A stretch of 9,737 bases of DNA, taken from the NCBI GenBank assembly GCA_008016945.1, contig SSGN01000188.1, positions 1-9,737 on the forward strand. Reading direction: 5' to 3'. The notes under the pieces are model-generated. The model ran no database searches. It saw only the letters and a list, made by a program, of their open reading frames with translations, and was not told the origin of the DNA. The DNA is from Flavobacteriales bacterium (GTDB lineage: Bacteria; Bacteroidota; Bacteroidia; Flavobacteriales; PHOS-HE28). Within the stretch, counting starts at the first letter, position 1. Each line of letters starts with the position of its first letter. Shown here piece by piece: positions 1 to 6,841 of the stretch. The translations under genes and the position numbers were made by a program.

Positions 1-2198
1 CTGTTGAAGAGCGCGCGGAAGAACTTGCGCTGTACCTCGGTGATGCCTTCGGCGTCGAACTTCAAGTTGTCCCAGGGCGAGGCGTTGCTGATCATGTACC
101 AGCGCACCGCATCGGCGCCGTACTGGTCCAGCGTCTTGAAGGGGTCCACCGCGTTGCCCAGGCGCTTGCTCATCTTCTGGCCCACTTTGTCCAGCACCAG
201 GCCGTTGCTTACCACGGTCTGGTAGGCGACACTGTCCTGCGTGAGCGTGGCGATGGCGTGCAGGGTGTAGAACCAGCCGCGCGTCTGGTCCACGCCTTCC
301 GCGATGAAGGCCGCCGGAAATTTCTCCTTGAACGTCGTTTCGTTCTCGAAGGGGTAGTGCCACTGCGCGTAGGGCATGGCACCGCTGTCGAACCACACGT
401 CGATCAGGTCGGTCTCGCGGCGCATGGGCTTGCCGCCGGGCGATACGAGCACGATGTCGTCCACGAAGGGCCGGTGGATGTCGATGCGGTCGTAGTTGGC
501 ATCGCTCATGTCGCCGGGCACGAAGGCGGCGTAGGGATCGGCCTTCATCACGCCGGCCTTCACGGCGCGGGCGATCTCCTCCTTCAGCTGCTTCAACGAG
601 CCGATCGAGCATTCCTCATCGCCATCGGCGGTGCGCCAGATGGGGAGCGGGATGCCCCAGTAGCGGCTGCGGCTGAGGTTCCAGTCCTGCAGGTTCTCCA
701 GCCAGTTGCCGAAGCGGCCCGTGCCGGTGCTCTCAGGCTTCCAGGTGATGGTCTTGTTGAGCGCGATGAGGCGGTCCTTCTTCGCGGTGACGCGCACGAA
801 CCAGCTGTCCAGCGGGTAGTAGAGCACCGGCTTATCGGTACGCCAGCAGTGCGGGTAGTTGTGCTCATACTTCTCCACCTTGAAGGCGCGGCCCTCGGTC
901 TTCAGCTTGATGGCGATGCGCTCGTCCACGCTGAGGTACTTGTCGCGGCCCTGCTTCTTCGCTTCGGCGGCCAGCTCCTCGGCGGTGTAGTACTCGGCCT
1001 TCACGTATTCGCCGGCGAAGTCGGTCACCTCGGGCTTGAAGCGCCCGCGCAGGTCCACCAGGGTGAGCGAGCCGATGTTGTGCTGCCGGGCCACGCGTTG
1101 GTCGTCCGCGCCGAAGCTGGGCGCCGTGTGCACCACGCCGGTGCCGTCCTCGGTGGTCACGAAATCGCCGCCGATCACCTTGAAGGCATCGCCTCCGCCT
1201 TCAGGTTCAGCGTAGGGAAGGAGTTGCTCGTAACGCACGCCTTCCAACTGGTGGCCGTAGAATTCACCATCAATGGTCCACGGGATGTTCTTTCCGTCCT
1301 GCTTGTAGTCAGCGAATGCGGCGTCCTTGTTCTTCTCGTTGAAGTAGGCGTTCAGCCGCGCCTTGGCCAGCACCACGGTCTGCGGCGCGTGGGTGTACGG
1401 GTTGAAGGTCTTCACCCGCACGTACTCCAGCTTCGGACCCACGGTGAGGGCGCAGTTGCTGGGCAGGGTCCAGGGCGTGGTCGTCCAGGCGAGGATGAAG
1501 ACATCCCCGAAGGCATCCTGGAAGAGGAACTCGCTGGCGGCATCGCGCTTCACCTTGAACTGCGCCACGATCGTGGTGTCCTTCACCGGCTTGTACGTGC
1601 CGGGCTGGTTTAGTTCGTGCGAGCTGAGGCCCGTGCCGGCCGCGGGGCTGTAGGGCTGGATGGTGTAGCCCTTGTACAGCAGGTCCTCGTCGTGCAGCTT
1701 CTTCAGTAGGTGCCACACGCTCTCGATGTACTTGGTGTGGTAGGTGACGTACGGGTGTTCCAGGTCCAGCCAGAAGCCGATGCGCCGGGTGAGGTCGTTC
1801 CACACATCGGTGTAGCGCATCACGGCCTTCCTGCACGCGGCGTTGTACTCCTCGATGGAGATCTTTTTGCCGATGTCCTCCTTCGTGATCCCGAGCTCCT
1901 TCTCCACGCCCAGTTCGATGGGCAGGCCGTGGGTGTCCCAGCCGGCCTTGCGGTCCACGCGGTGGCCCTTCTGCGTCTGGTAGCGGCAGAAGATGTCCTT
2001 GATGGTGCGCGCCATCACGTGGTGGATGCCGGGCAGGCCGTTGGCGCTGGGCGGGCCCTCGTAGAACACGAAGGGCGGCGCGTCCTTGCGCAGTTCCAGG
2101 CTCTTGCCGAAGGTGTCCTCGGCCTCCCATTGCTTCAAGACCTCCTCGGCGACCTTGGGTAGGTCGAGTTCATCGTACTGTTGGAAACGCTTGTCCAT
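1..2198 (-). CDS. ileS: Isoleucyl-tRNA synthetase, type 2 (3' part beyond left edge)
   Basis: Charges tRNA-Ile with isoleucine in the cytoplasm and hydrolyses mischarged valine. The 732 codons present run without a stop from ATG at 2198 off the left edge; family members of this type usually exceed 1,000 aa, so about the last third (anticodon-binding and C-terminal domains) is missing. Visible motifs: class I signature as GIHH at residues 57-60 (within PSANGLPGIHHVMAR), WTTTPW at 238-243 opening the CP1 editing domain, GTGVVHTAP followed by GADD (363-366) in the editing site, DVWFDSG at 600-606, GVDQTRGWFYTLH, and KMSKR at 675-679. The opening (MDKRFQQYDELDLPKV) and wording such as YSPAAGTGLSSHELNQPG match the Bacteroidota/eukaryote-like IleRS2 group. 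AAAGG lies just upstream of the start, and a promoter-like TATCTTTG lies about 20 nt upstream. Reading frame is the same at both ends, so no net frameshift is seen. Identification is near certain. Confidence 0.97.
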   Translation of the reverse strand, partial: MDKRFQQYDELDLPKVAEEVLKQWEAEDTFGKSLELRKDAPPFVFYEGPPSANGLPGIHHVMARTIKDIFCRYQTQKGHRVDRKAGWDTHGLPIELGVEKELGITKEDIGKKISIEEYNAACRKAVMRYTDVWNDLTRRIGFWLDLEHPYVTYHTKYIESVWHLLKKLHDEDLLYKGYTIQPYSPAAGTGLSSHELNQPGTYKPVKDTTIVAQFKVKRDAASEFLFQDAFGDVFILAWTTTPWTLPSNCALTVGPKLEYVRVKTFNPYTHAPQTVVLAKARLNAYFNEKNKDAAFADYKQDGKNIPWTIDGEFYGHQLEGVRYEQLLPYAEPEGGGDAFKVIGGDFVTTEDGTGVVHTAPSFGADDQRVARQHNIGSLTLVDLRGRFKPEVTDFAGEYVKAEYYTAEELAAEAKKQGRDKYLSVDERIAIKLKTEGRAFKVEKYEHNYPHCWRTDKPVLYYPLDSWFVRVTAKKDRLIALNKTITWKPESTGTGRFGNWLENLQDWNLSRSRYWGIPLPIWRTADGDEECSIGSLKQLKEEIARAVKAGVMKADPYAAFVPGDMSDANYDRIDIHRPFVDDIVLVSPGGKPMRRETDLIDVWFDSGAMPYAQWHYPFENETTFKEKFPAAFIAEGVDQTRGWFYTLHAIATLTQDSVAYQTVVSNGLVLDKVGQKMSKRLGNAVDPFKTLDQYGADAVRWYMISNASPWDNLKFDAEGITEVQRKFFRALFN

Positions 2199-2451
2199 CA
2201 CGCCTTTCTAAGGGGCGCCAAAGATAGCCGCGGCCTGGGAGCGCCATGGCCCATACGCGGATCGGTTTGTTCCGTGGAACGTTGCCCAGTGGCTAGGGCC
2301 ACCCGGCGATCCGTCTTTTCCGGTGGACCAAGGCCAGGGTCCTGGTCGCCTACCGTGCTCGTCGTAGGTGCCGGTGAAGCAAGGATGCCGTTGCGCCTGG
2401 CGGCGAGACCGCATCGCGGAACGTGGATGGATCGTGATCCCCGTTACGACC
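2199..2451. other. Spacer between SGNH gene and ileS, with small inverted repeats
   Basis: This 253-bp stretch holds no convincing gene. The minus-strand open frame at 2208-2519 overlaps the SGNH gene and has low-complexity, shadow-like content. Small inverted repeats are present: 2347-2353 pairs with 2364-2370 (CGCCTAC/GTAGGTG, one G-T pair), and GGATC/GATCC lies at 2429-2440. The first could help end the SGNH transcript, but no T tract follows on the minus strand, so no terminator is called. The ileS promoter candidate is at its left end. Confidence 0.4.
2219..2226 (-). promoter_or_regulatory. Bacteroidota -7 box candidate for ileS
   Basis: On the minus strand the bases read TATCTTTG, an exact match to the Bacteroidota -7 consensus TAnnTTTG, 20 nt before the ileS start codon. 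No clear -33 TTTG/TTG is seen at the expected distance, so this rests on the -7 box and its position alone. It would give a very short leader of roughly 14 nt. Confidence 0.45.
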
Positions 2452-3282
2452 TTATCGCAGTTGTCCTGCCAACCAGCGGCTATAGCGCTGCGCGTTGTGC
2501 CACTCCAGATGGAGTCCATCCGTGGTACGCCAGGTGCGATCGCTGCGCACGAAACGGTGGTCCGGGAAGAGGGTCTGGATCACCTCCCGTGCCCGTATGG
2601 CCAACGGACTCTCCATGAGCTCTTCGCTGATCGGGATCTCCAGGAACACCACTTCCGTACCGTTGGCCTCCAAGGCTTTCACCTCTTGCGACAGGGCGGC
2701 CATGAAACGCTGCTGCGTGCTGTCGGCCGGTGCTTTCGAGAATATCCCTCGATTGGTGTTCAGTAGGTTCTCGCTCATGGCCATGCTGTCCGCTTGAGCG
2801 GCCACCTGCCCGTCGCCAGCATTCATGCTACGCTTCAGGTATCCCACCAAGACCCCGGAGGGCTGGTTCTCTTCGCGCAGCATGGGCATGGCCTTCCTCA
2901 GTTCGAAGAGCCCGGGCTGGAACACCGCATCCAGGAACCCCCGGTCCGGGTCCTTGAAGATCATGTTCGTTTCCAACACCACGCGCCGTGGCTTCTTCCC
3001 CGAGCGGCGTACCAGTTCCAAGCCATCGTACACGGTAAGGCCGCCGAAGCCGAGGTTGATGGTGTTCGGGGGCAGGCTGTCCATCGCGATCCGAAAGGCC
3101 AGTGACGATCCCACGATCACCGTGGAGTTGGGTTCGTCCGGAGCGAAGATGTACTGCTCAGCACTGATGCGGTTGCCGCTGGCCTGGTGTTGTACGGTGT
3201 TCAGTTCCGGTTTCCCGAACTTGATGTACAGCGCATAGCCCACCACGAGAAGCGCGAAGACGAGGAGCGAACGACGGATCAT
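2452..3282 (-). CDS. SGNH/GDSL-like hydrolase, MBOAT partner
   Basis: Encodes 276 aa, probably a membrane-anchored periplasmic acylesterase/acyltransferase. The N-terminus (MIRRSLLVFALLVVGYALYI) is a signal anchor. SGNH blocks can be picked out: VIVGSS at 55-60 with S60 as likely nucleophile, NLGFGG at 76-81 (block II Gly), LETN at 103-106 (block III-like Asn), and TDGLHL at 254-259 giving the D255-x-x-H258 catalytic pair. The start at 3282 is 7 bp after the MBOAT stop, so the two are surely co-transcribed. In AlgI/AlgJ-, PatA/PatB- and DltB/DltD-type systems the MBOAT protein moves an acyl group across the membrane and an SGNH protein places it on the polymer. By analogy this protein would transfer or remove acetyl groups on a surface polymer. 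The actual substrate cannot be told, and overall similarity to AlgJ or DltD is not obvious by eye. Confidence 0.85.
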   Translation of the reverse strand: MIRRSLLVFALLVVGYALYIKFGKPELNTVQHQASGNRISAEQYIFAPDEPNSTVIVGSSLAFRIAMDSLPPNTINLGFGGLTVYDGLELVRRSGKKPRRVVLETNMIFKDPDRGFLDAVFQPGLFELRKAMPMLREENQPSGVLVGYLKRSMNAGDGQVAAQADSMAMSENLLNTNRGIFSKAPADSTQQRFMAALSQEVKALEANGTEVVFLEIPISEELMESPLAIRAREVIQTLFPDHRFVRSDRTWRTTDGLHLEWHNAQRYSRWLAGQLR

Positions 3283-3289
3283 GCCCGGG

Positions 3290-4693
3290 TCAGAACTGGA
3301 AGTAGATGAACGATGCGCCGCCTCCCGAATTCACCAAGATGAGGAAGAGCATGATGCCATACAACACCGGCTTGATCCGGGCGAGCGATGGCCTTGGCTT
3401 GCGCGTCCAGAGGTACATCAGATGGTAAAGGATGGGCGGTATGGAGAACAACGCCGTGAAGAAGAGGATGATGGGTTGTACGTTGGCGATGTGTGTGTTC
3501 GTGAACATACAGCGCACGTACTCGATCACATGGCTGAAGTCGGGTAGCTTGAAGAGCAACCAGGCGAGTGTCACCATGCAGAAGATGAACAGCATGTGCA
3601 TGGCTGCCGGGAGTTTCACGCGGATGCCGAAGTCCTTCGCCAGTCTTTCCAAGGCCAGGACCAGCCCATGGAAGAAGCCCCATACCGCATAACTCCAGGC
3701 CGCCCCGTGCCACAGACCGCCCAGGACCATGGTCAGCATCAGGTTCTTGTAGGTGTGGAATCCTCCTTTGCGGTTGCCTCCTAAGGGGATGTACAGGAAG
3801 TTGCGCAGGAAAGTGCTCAGGGAGATGTGCCACCGGCGCCAGAAATCGGAGAAGGTGGTGCTGATGTACGGGAAGTTGAAGTTGATCGGGAAGTCGTAGC
3901 CGAACAGTTTGGCGAGGCCGATGGCGATCAGGGAGTACCCGGCGAAATCCGAGAAGATCTGGAACGAGTACCCGAACAGGAGCACCACCAGGGTGAGGCT
4001 GTGCATGTCCCGGAAGTAGGGAAAGGTCACCCAGAAGGTCTGGTCCTTCAGGTTGTCGGCGATCACCATCTTCAGGAAGTAGCCCACCACCAGCGAGGCG
4101 AACGCGCTGTTCCGATCGATGTCCTTGAAGTACTTGGTGCGGATCTGGGGCAGGAATTCGTGTGCGGTGACCACCGGACCGGCCACCAGTTGGGGGAAGA
4201 AGGCCTTGAACGCCGCGATGCGGATGCCATGGCGCACGAGGCCACGCACCACGATGGTGTCGTAGTCCTCCACCTGCTTGCCTTTGTATGCCTCCACCAC
4301 CAGGCTGATGCCCTGGAACGTGAAGAAACTGATGCCCACCGGGAGCGGGATGCTCACCAGGAACTGGCCGATGCTGGAGGTCTCCGGGAAGAACGAACGT
4401 CCGAAGAGCGGCCCATATTTGAAGAACAACAGAATGCCCAGGTTGGCCACCACGCCCAAGGTGGCGTACGTTCTCCTATTGCCCTGTGGGCCGAACACCA
4501 CCGCATAGCTGGAAGCGATGTTGATCCCGATGGACAACAACAGCAGCAGCAAGAGCGGCGGATCGTTGTACGCGTAGAAGATGAAGCTGCTGATGATGAT
4601 CACATGCAGCTGGAACCGATGGAGCGCCGGCAGGTAGTACAGCAGGAACGTCGGAAGTACGAGGAGGAGGAAGGGGACGCTGTTGAATAGCAT
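3290..4693 (-). CDS. MBOAT family membrane-bound O-acyltransferase
   Basis: Encodes 467 aa, the usual length for AlgI/PatA/DltB-type MBOAT proteins. It opens with the family's MLFNSVPFLLLVLP hydrophobic start and has many membrane segments. Hallmarks are in order: PVGISFFTFQGIS (118-130), FFPQLVAGPVV (165-175), FSDFAGYS (247-254), the near-invariant DFWRRWHISLS around H289, LYIPLGGNR (300-307), and GGLWHGAAW with the catalytic His at 329. Members move acyl groups, commonly acetyl, from a cytoplasmic donor to an extracytoplasmic acceptor such as an exopolysaccharide. The gene is the first of a two-gene unit with the SGNH partner downstream. No polysaccharide synthesis genes are in the window, so the acceptor is unknown. 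The stretch 141-165 before the FFPQ motif is less like typical members, but both flanks are in frame. Upstream, TTACTTTG at 4711-4718 is a one-mismatch -7 box; no firm promoter is seen. Confidence 0.95.
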   Translation of the reverse strand: MLFNSVPFLLLVLPTFLLYYLPALHRFQLHVIIISSFIFYAYNDPPLLLLLLLSIGINIASSYAVVFGPQGNRRTYATLGVVANLGILLFFKYGPLFGRSFFPETSSIGQFLVSIPLPVGISFFTFQGISLVVEAYKGKQVEDYDTIVVRGLVRHGIRIAAFKAFFPQLVAGPVVTAHEFLPQIRTKYFKDIDRNSAFASLVVGYFLKMVIADNLKDQTFWVTFPYFRDMHSLTLVVLLFGYSFQIFSDFAGYSLIAIGLAKLFGYDFPINFNFPYISTTFSDFWRRWHISLSTFLRNFLYIPLGGNRKGGFHTYKNLMLTMVLGGLWHGAAWSYAVWGFFHGLVLALERLAKDFGIRVKLPAAMHMLFIFCMVTLAWLLFKLPDFSHVIEYVRCMFTNTHIANVQPIILFFTALFSIPPILYHLMYLWTRKPRPSLARIKPVLYGIMLFLILVNSGGGASFIYFQF

Positions 4694-5027
4694 GGACGGT
4701 CGCCGCTGGACAAAGTAAGCCCTCGGAAGGGCACTTGAACGCCGACCGGGGCATGGTGGTTACGCACCATGCCCCGTGTACAGAACATATACCGGATCAC
4801 TGTCCGGTACCGATCATGTTCCCTGCCGCGGCATGTGCACGCAGCGAACGTGCGCCTGGTGTCAGCCTATCTTCCCTCACCTGTCGGGTCCCATTTTCCG
4901 GCATCACCCGCTCGGCGCGAAGGGTCCATCCGCTGCGGCCCCGACCCGTCAAAGGCTTCGCACGGATCACCGGTGTCGTCGTGGAACCAGCCGGTTGGGT
5001 CGGCGTGTTCCTTGGGGCGAAGGGGTA
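4694..5027. other. Intergenic region without a gene
   Basis: This 334-bp stretch lies between the MBOAT start and the YceI-family stop, both on the minus strand. I see no plausible coding sequence; the open frames crossing it extend out of neighbouring genes' shadows and have no recognisable content. Its main structural feature is the perfect stem-loop at 4747-4776. A near-match -7 box, TTACTTTG on the minus strand at 4711-4718, is 18 nt before the MBOAT start and could be a weak promoter. Confidence 0.5.
4747..4776. repeat. Perfect 12-bp inverted repeat (stem-loop)
   Basis: CGGGGCATGGTG at 4747-4758 is the exact reverse complement of 4765-4776, with a 6-base loop GTTACG. It lies 54 bp upstream of the MBOAT start on that gene's strand and about 250 bp downstream of the YceI-family stop. 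No T tract follows on either strand, so it does not look like a classical intrinsic terminator. It could be an operator-like palindrome, an RNA leader structure, or a terminator of the T-poor kind. Confidence 0.6.
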
Positions 5028-5603
5028 TTAGATCTGCTGGATCAATTGTATCTCACAGCCGATCCGCACTTCGTCGCTTACCAATACGCCGCCGGATTCC
5101 AGTGCGGTGTTCCAATTCAGGTGCCAATCCTTGCGGTTGATCCTTCCGCTGAGGCTGATGCCCGCCTTGGTCCGTCCCCAGGGGTCCTTGGCCACTCCGC
5201 CCATTTCGACCTGGAGCATCACCGGGTGGGTATGACCGTTGATGGTGAGGTTTCCATGAAGATCCCACCGATCACCGTGCACCTCGTTGGTGACGCCGTT
5301 CGACTCGAAGCTGATCCGCGGGTGGTGCTCGTGATCGAAGAACTCCGCCGTACGCAGGTGTGCGTCGCGTTGTTCGTTCCCGGTCGATATACTGTCCACC
5401 TCGGCCCAGAAGGAGATCCGGGCATTGTGCAGGTCGTTGTCCGGAGCCTCTACCTGGCCGCCGAATCGCTGGAAGCTACCGGTCACCGTGGTGATCATCA
5501 GGTGTTTCACCTTGAATTGGATCTCGCTGTGGGTCGGGTCGATGGCCCATTGTGTGGTGGTCGTTGTGTTCGTTCCCATGGTTGTTTGTTCCGTTGTGTT
5601 CAT
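5028..5603 (-). CDS. YceI-family protein
   Basis: Encodes 191 aa. After a Thr/Asn-rich tail of about 17 residues, the YceI domain starts with WAIDPTHSEIQFKVKHLMITTVTGSF, the family's D..HS.I.F.VKH......G.F signature. It continues with the wording of the lipocalin-like barrel: VEAPDNDLHNARISFWAEVDSI, LRTAEFFDHEHHPRISFES, and LTINGHTHPVMLQVE. Family members bind long isoprenoid-type lipids in a barrel and are often linked to stress; the exact role is usually unknown. No signal peptide is present, so this copy is probably cytoplasmic, unlike periplasmic E. coli YceI. The start at 5603 is preferred over Met9 because AGGAA sits a few bases upstream. It lies 84 bp downstream of the pirin-family gene on the same strand with no promoter-like box between, suggesting co-transcription. 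Confidence 0.93.
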   Translation of the reverse strand: MNTTEQTTMGTNTTTTTQWAIDPTHSEIQFKVKHLMITTVTGSFQRFGGQVEAPDNDLHNARISFWAEVDSISTGNEQRDAHLRTAEFFDHEHHPRISFESNGVTNEVHGDRWDLHGNLTINGHTHPVMLQVEMGGVAKDPWGRTKAGISLSGRINRKDWHLNWNTALESGGVLVSDEVRIGCEIQLIQQI

Positions 5604-5621
5604 CTTTTCCTCGTTTCATGA

Positions 5622-5642
5622 AGGCCTGCCCCTTCGGGGCCT
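5622..5642. repeat. Small GC-rich hairpin in the pirin-YceI gap
   Basis: Two competing pairings are possible. GCCCC at 5628-5632 pairs with GGGGC at 5636-5640 around a TTC loop; alternatively AGGCC at 5622-5626 pairs with GGCCT at 5638-5642. It lies between the pirin-family stop and the YceI-family start, about 20 bp from the latter. It may tune read-through or stability of the shared transcript. No T tract follows. Confidence 0.35.
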
Positions 5643-5687
5643 ACCGGTGGTCGTGTTCGTTCGGGTCCGTGCGATCGTTGTATGGTT

Positions 5688-6425
5688 TCATGGCAGTTCC
5701 ATCGGCACATCCATCAATAGGATGTGTGCCCCGTGCGGCCCGGTGCGGATGGCCAGCTTATCGATACCCCACACCCCGAGGCCATCGCGCCGCTCCAGGT
5801 CCTGGCCGTTGATCGTGGCTTGGCCTTCGATGACGAAGGCGTACACCCCGTTCCCGGTGCGTTTCACCGTGTATTCCGTCGATCGGTCGGCGTCGGTGCG
5901 GAACAGGGTGAACCAGGCATCCTGATGGGCCCACACGCCCGCGTCATCCGGATGCGGCGAGAGGATCTGCACCATGCCGTTCGTCGCGGTGGTCGGGTCG
6001 ATCCGCTGTTGGGCGTAGCGCGGTGTCACGTTCCGTTCGCGCGGGAACATCCAGATCTGCAACAGCCGCAGTTCCTCATCGGCTGCAGGGTTGATCTCGC
6101 TGTGCGTGATACCCGTACCGGCGCTCATCACCTGCACTTCGCCTGCGCCGATGGTCCCGCTGTTGCCCATGCTGTCCTTGTGGGCCACCGTACCGGCCAG
6201 CGGTATGGTCACGATCTCCATGTTCTCATGCGGGTGCGTACCGAATCCACGGCCGGCGGCGATGGTATCGTCGTTCAACACCCGGAGCACACCGAAGTGC
6301 ATACGCTCCGGATCGTAGTAGTTGGCGAAACTGAAGGTGTGGAAGGCCTTCAGCCAACCGTGGTCGGCGTGTCCGCGGGTGGCGGCCCGGTGCAGGATCA
6401 TGTTCGGGGTGGTGGTGTCTTTCAT
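5688..6425 (-). CDS. Pirin-family bicupin protein
   Basis: Encodes 245 aa, within the usual 230-290 range for bacterial pirins (YhaK/YhhW-like). The conserved opening RGHADHGWLKAFHTFSFANY is followed by the N-terminal cupin metal site: GTHPHENMEI gives H64 and H66, and GTGITHSE gives H108 and E110, the same His-His-His-Glu set that binds iron in pirins and is used by the quercetin-dioxygenase-like members. The second cupin half (about 150-245) is more divergent. Role is uncertain: redox-sensing or regulatory protein, or a cytoplasmic dioxygenase. The ATG at 6425 is chosen because the residues after it match the family. The open frame continues upstream to 6677, but that part is low-complexity, crosses the promoter region and lacks homology-like content. 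Divergently placed from exbB; probably heads a unit with the YceI gene. Met9 is a less likely alternative start. Confidence 0.94.
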   Translation of the reverse strand: MKDTTTPNMILHRAATRGHADHGWLKAFHTFSFANYYDPERMHFGVLRVLNDDTIAAGRGFGTHPHENMEIVTIPLAGTVAHKDSMGNSGTIGAGEVQVMSAGTGITHSEINPAADEELRLLQIWMFPRERNVTPRYAQQRIDPTTATNGMVQILSPHPDDAGVWAHQDAWFTLFRTDADRSTEYTVKRTGNGVYAFVIEGQATINGQDLERRDGLGVWGIDKLAIRTGPHGAHILLMDVPMELP

Positions 6426-6510
6426 CGCGTTCGTGCGTTGGTGGGTCGTACCGCTTCGTTCGGGCCGGCCTTCTTTGGGCCGAGGCCTGGGTCGAACGGC
6501 TTTTACGATG

Positions 6511-6518
6511 CAAATATA
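6511..6518 (-). promoter_or_regulatory. -7 box candidate for pirin-YceI unit
   Basis: Reads TATATTTG on the minus strand, an exact TAnnTTTG match, 86 nt before the pirin-family start codon. It lies in an AT-rich island. Upstream of it GAAAATAAT (plus strand) is repeated at 6526-6534 and 6541-6549, spaced 15 bp, across the spacer and -33 zone. No exact TTTG is present at -33; TTTTCTG is nearby. Confidence 0.5.
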
Positions 6519-6757
6519 CACCATGGAAAATAATACCACAGAAAATAATGATGAACCCTTGGATGGCCAGCCTGCCGTTCCTTGTGGACTAAGGTCCGTT
6601 CCTTGGCCCATGGCGTTCGCCGTACCATGGCGGCGCACCCCGGCGTTAGCATTGCTCACGACCATGGCCTGCACCACCCGTTCTCGCCAAAGGCTTCCAC
6701 GCGAAGCATCGAGCCAAGCTTTACACAGGATTCACACGGCCGAGCATGGGAACTTGC

Positions 6758-6765
6758 TATGTTTG
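6758..6765 (+). promoter_or_regulatory. -7 box candidate for exbB-exbD-exbD-tonB operon
   Basis: Reads TATGTTTG, an exact TAnnTTTG match, 76 nt upstream of the exbB start, giving a leader of roughly 70 nt. No good -33 TTG is visible at 17-23 bp, so the assignment depends on the -7 box and location. Confidence 0.45.
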
Positions 6766-6841
6766 ACCCCCGCCGTCGCCAGCGATGGACCGGCATGCAC
6801 AACTACGCTAACAACTACACCCTCACTTTAAGACGACCCCA

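Larger units (their letters stand above)
6426..6841. promoter_or_regulatory. Divergent regulatory region between pirin gene and exbB
   Basis: This 416-bp stretch has no believable gene; the open frames crossing it (plus strand 6322-6831, minus strand 5688-6677 upstream of 6425) are shadow-like. It holds one exact Bacteroidota -7 box facing each gene: TATATTTG (6511-6518, minus) and TATGTTTG (6758-6765, plus). An AT-rich island at about 6508-6555 stands out from the GC-rich surroundings. A short inverted repeat, GCTTC/GAAGC, is at 6693-6707. Confidence 0.55.

Noticed and set aside
258..1613. 451-codon open frame on the plus strand
   Set aside because: Antisense to ileS in the GC-rich third-position frame; Val/His/Gly-rich composition and no motif. 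A shadow of ileS.
2208..2519. 103-codon minus-strand frame between SGNH gene and ileS
   Set aside because: Overlaps the end of the SGNH gene in another frame and ends right at the ileS promoter candidate; no domain-like content.
4195..4275. Possible double frameshift in the MBOAT gene before the FFPQ motif
   Set aside because: The segment is divergent from typical members, but the other two frames give no better match and both flanks are in the same frame.
4534..4551. CAG-type triplet repeat
   Set aside because: It codes the poly-leucine stretch of an MBOAT membrane helix; ordinary low-complexity coding sequence.
4711..4718. MBOAT promoter TTACTTTG
   Set aside because: One mismatch in the fixed TA of the -7 box and no -33 TTG at a proper distance; noted only in the region entry.
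6608..6633. Repeated CCATGGCG at 6608 and 6625
   Set aside because: Only 8 bp, GC-rich and self-complementary core; expected by chance in this composition.
6426..6677. Longer N-terminus for the pirin-family protein
   Set aside because: The extra 84 residues have no family match and would place the exact TATATTTG box inside the coding sequence; pirins start at about the ATG at 6425.
6322..6831. 169-codon plus-strand frame in the divergent region, with an internal MENNTTENNDEP start
   Set aside because: It overlaps the pirin gene on the other strand, its content is Arg/Pro/Thr-rich without a motif, and it covers both promoter candidates.
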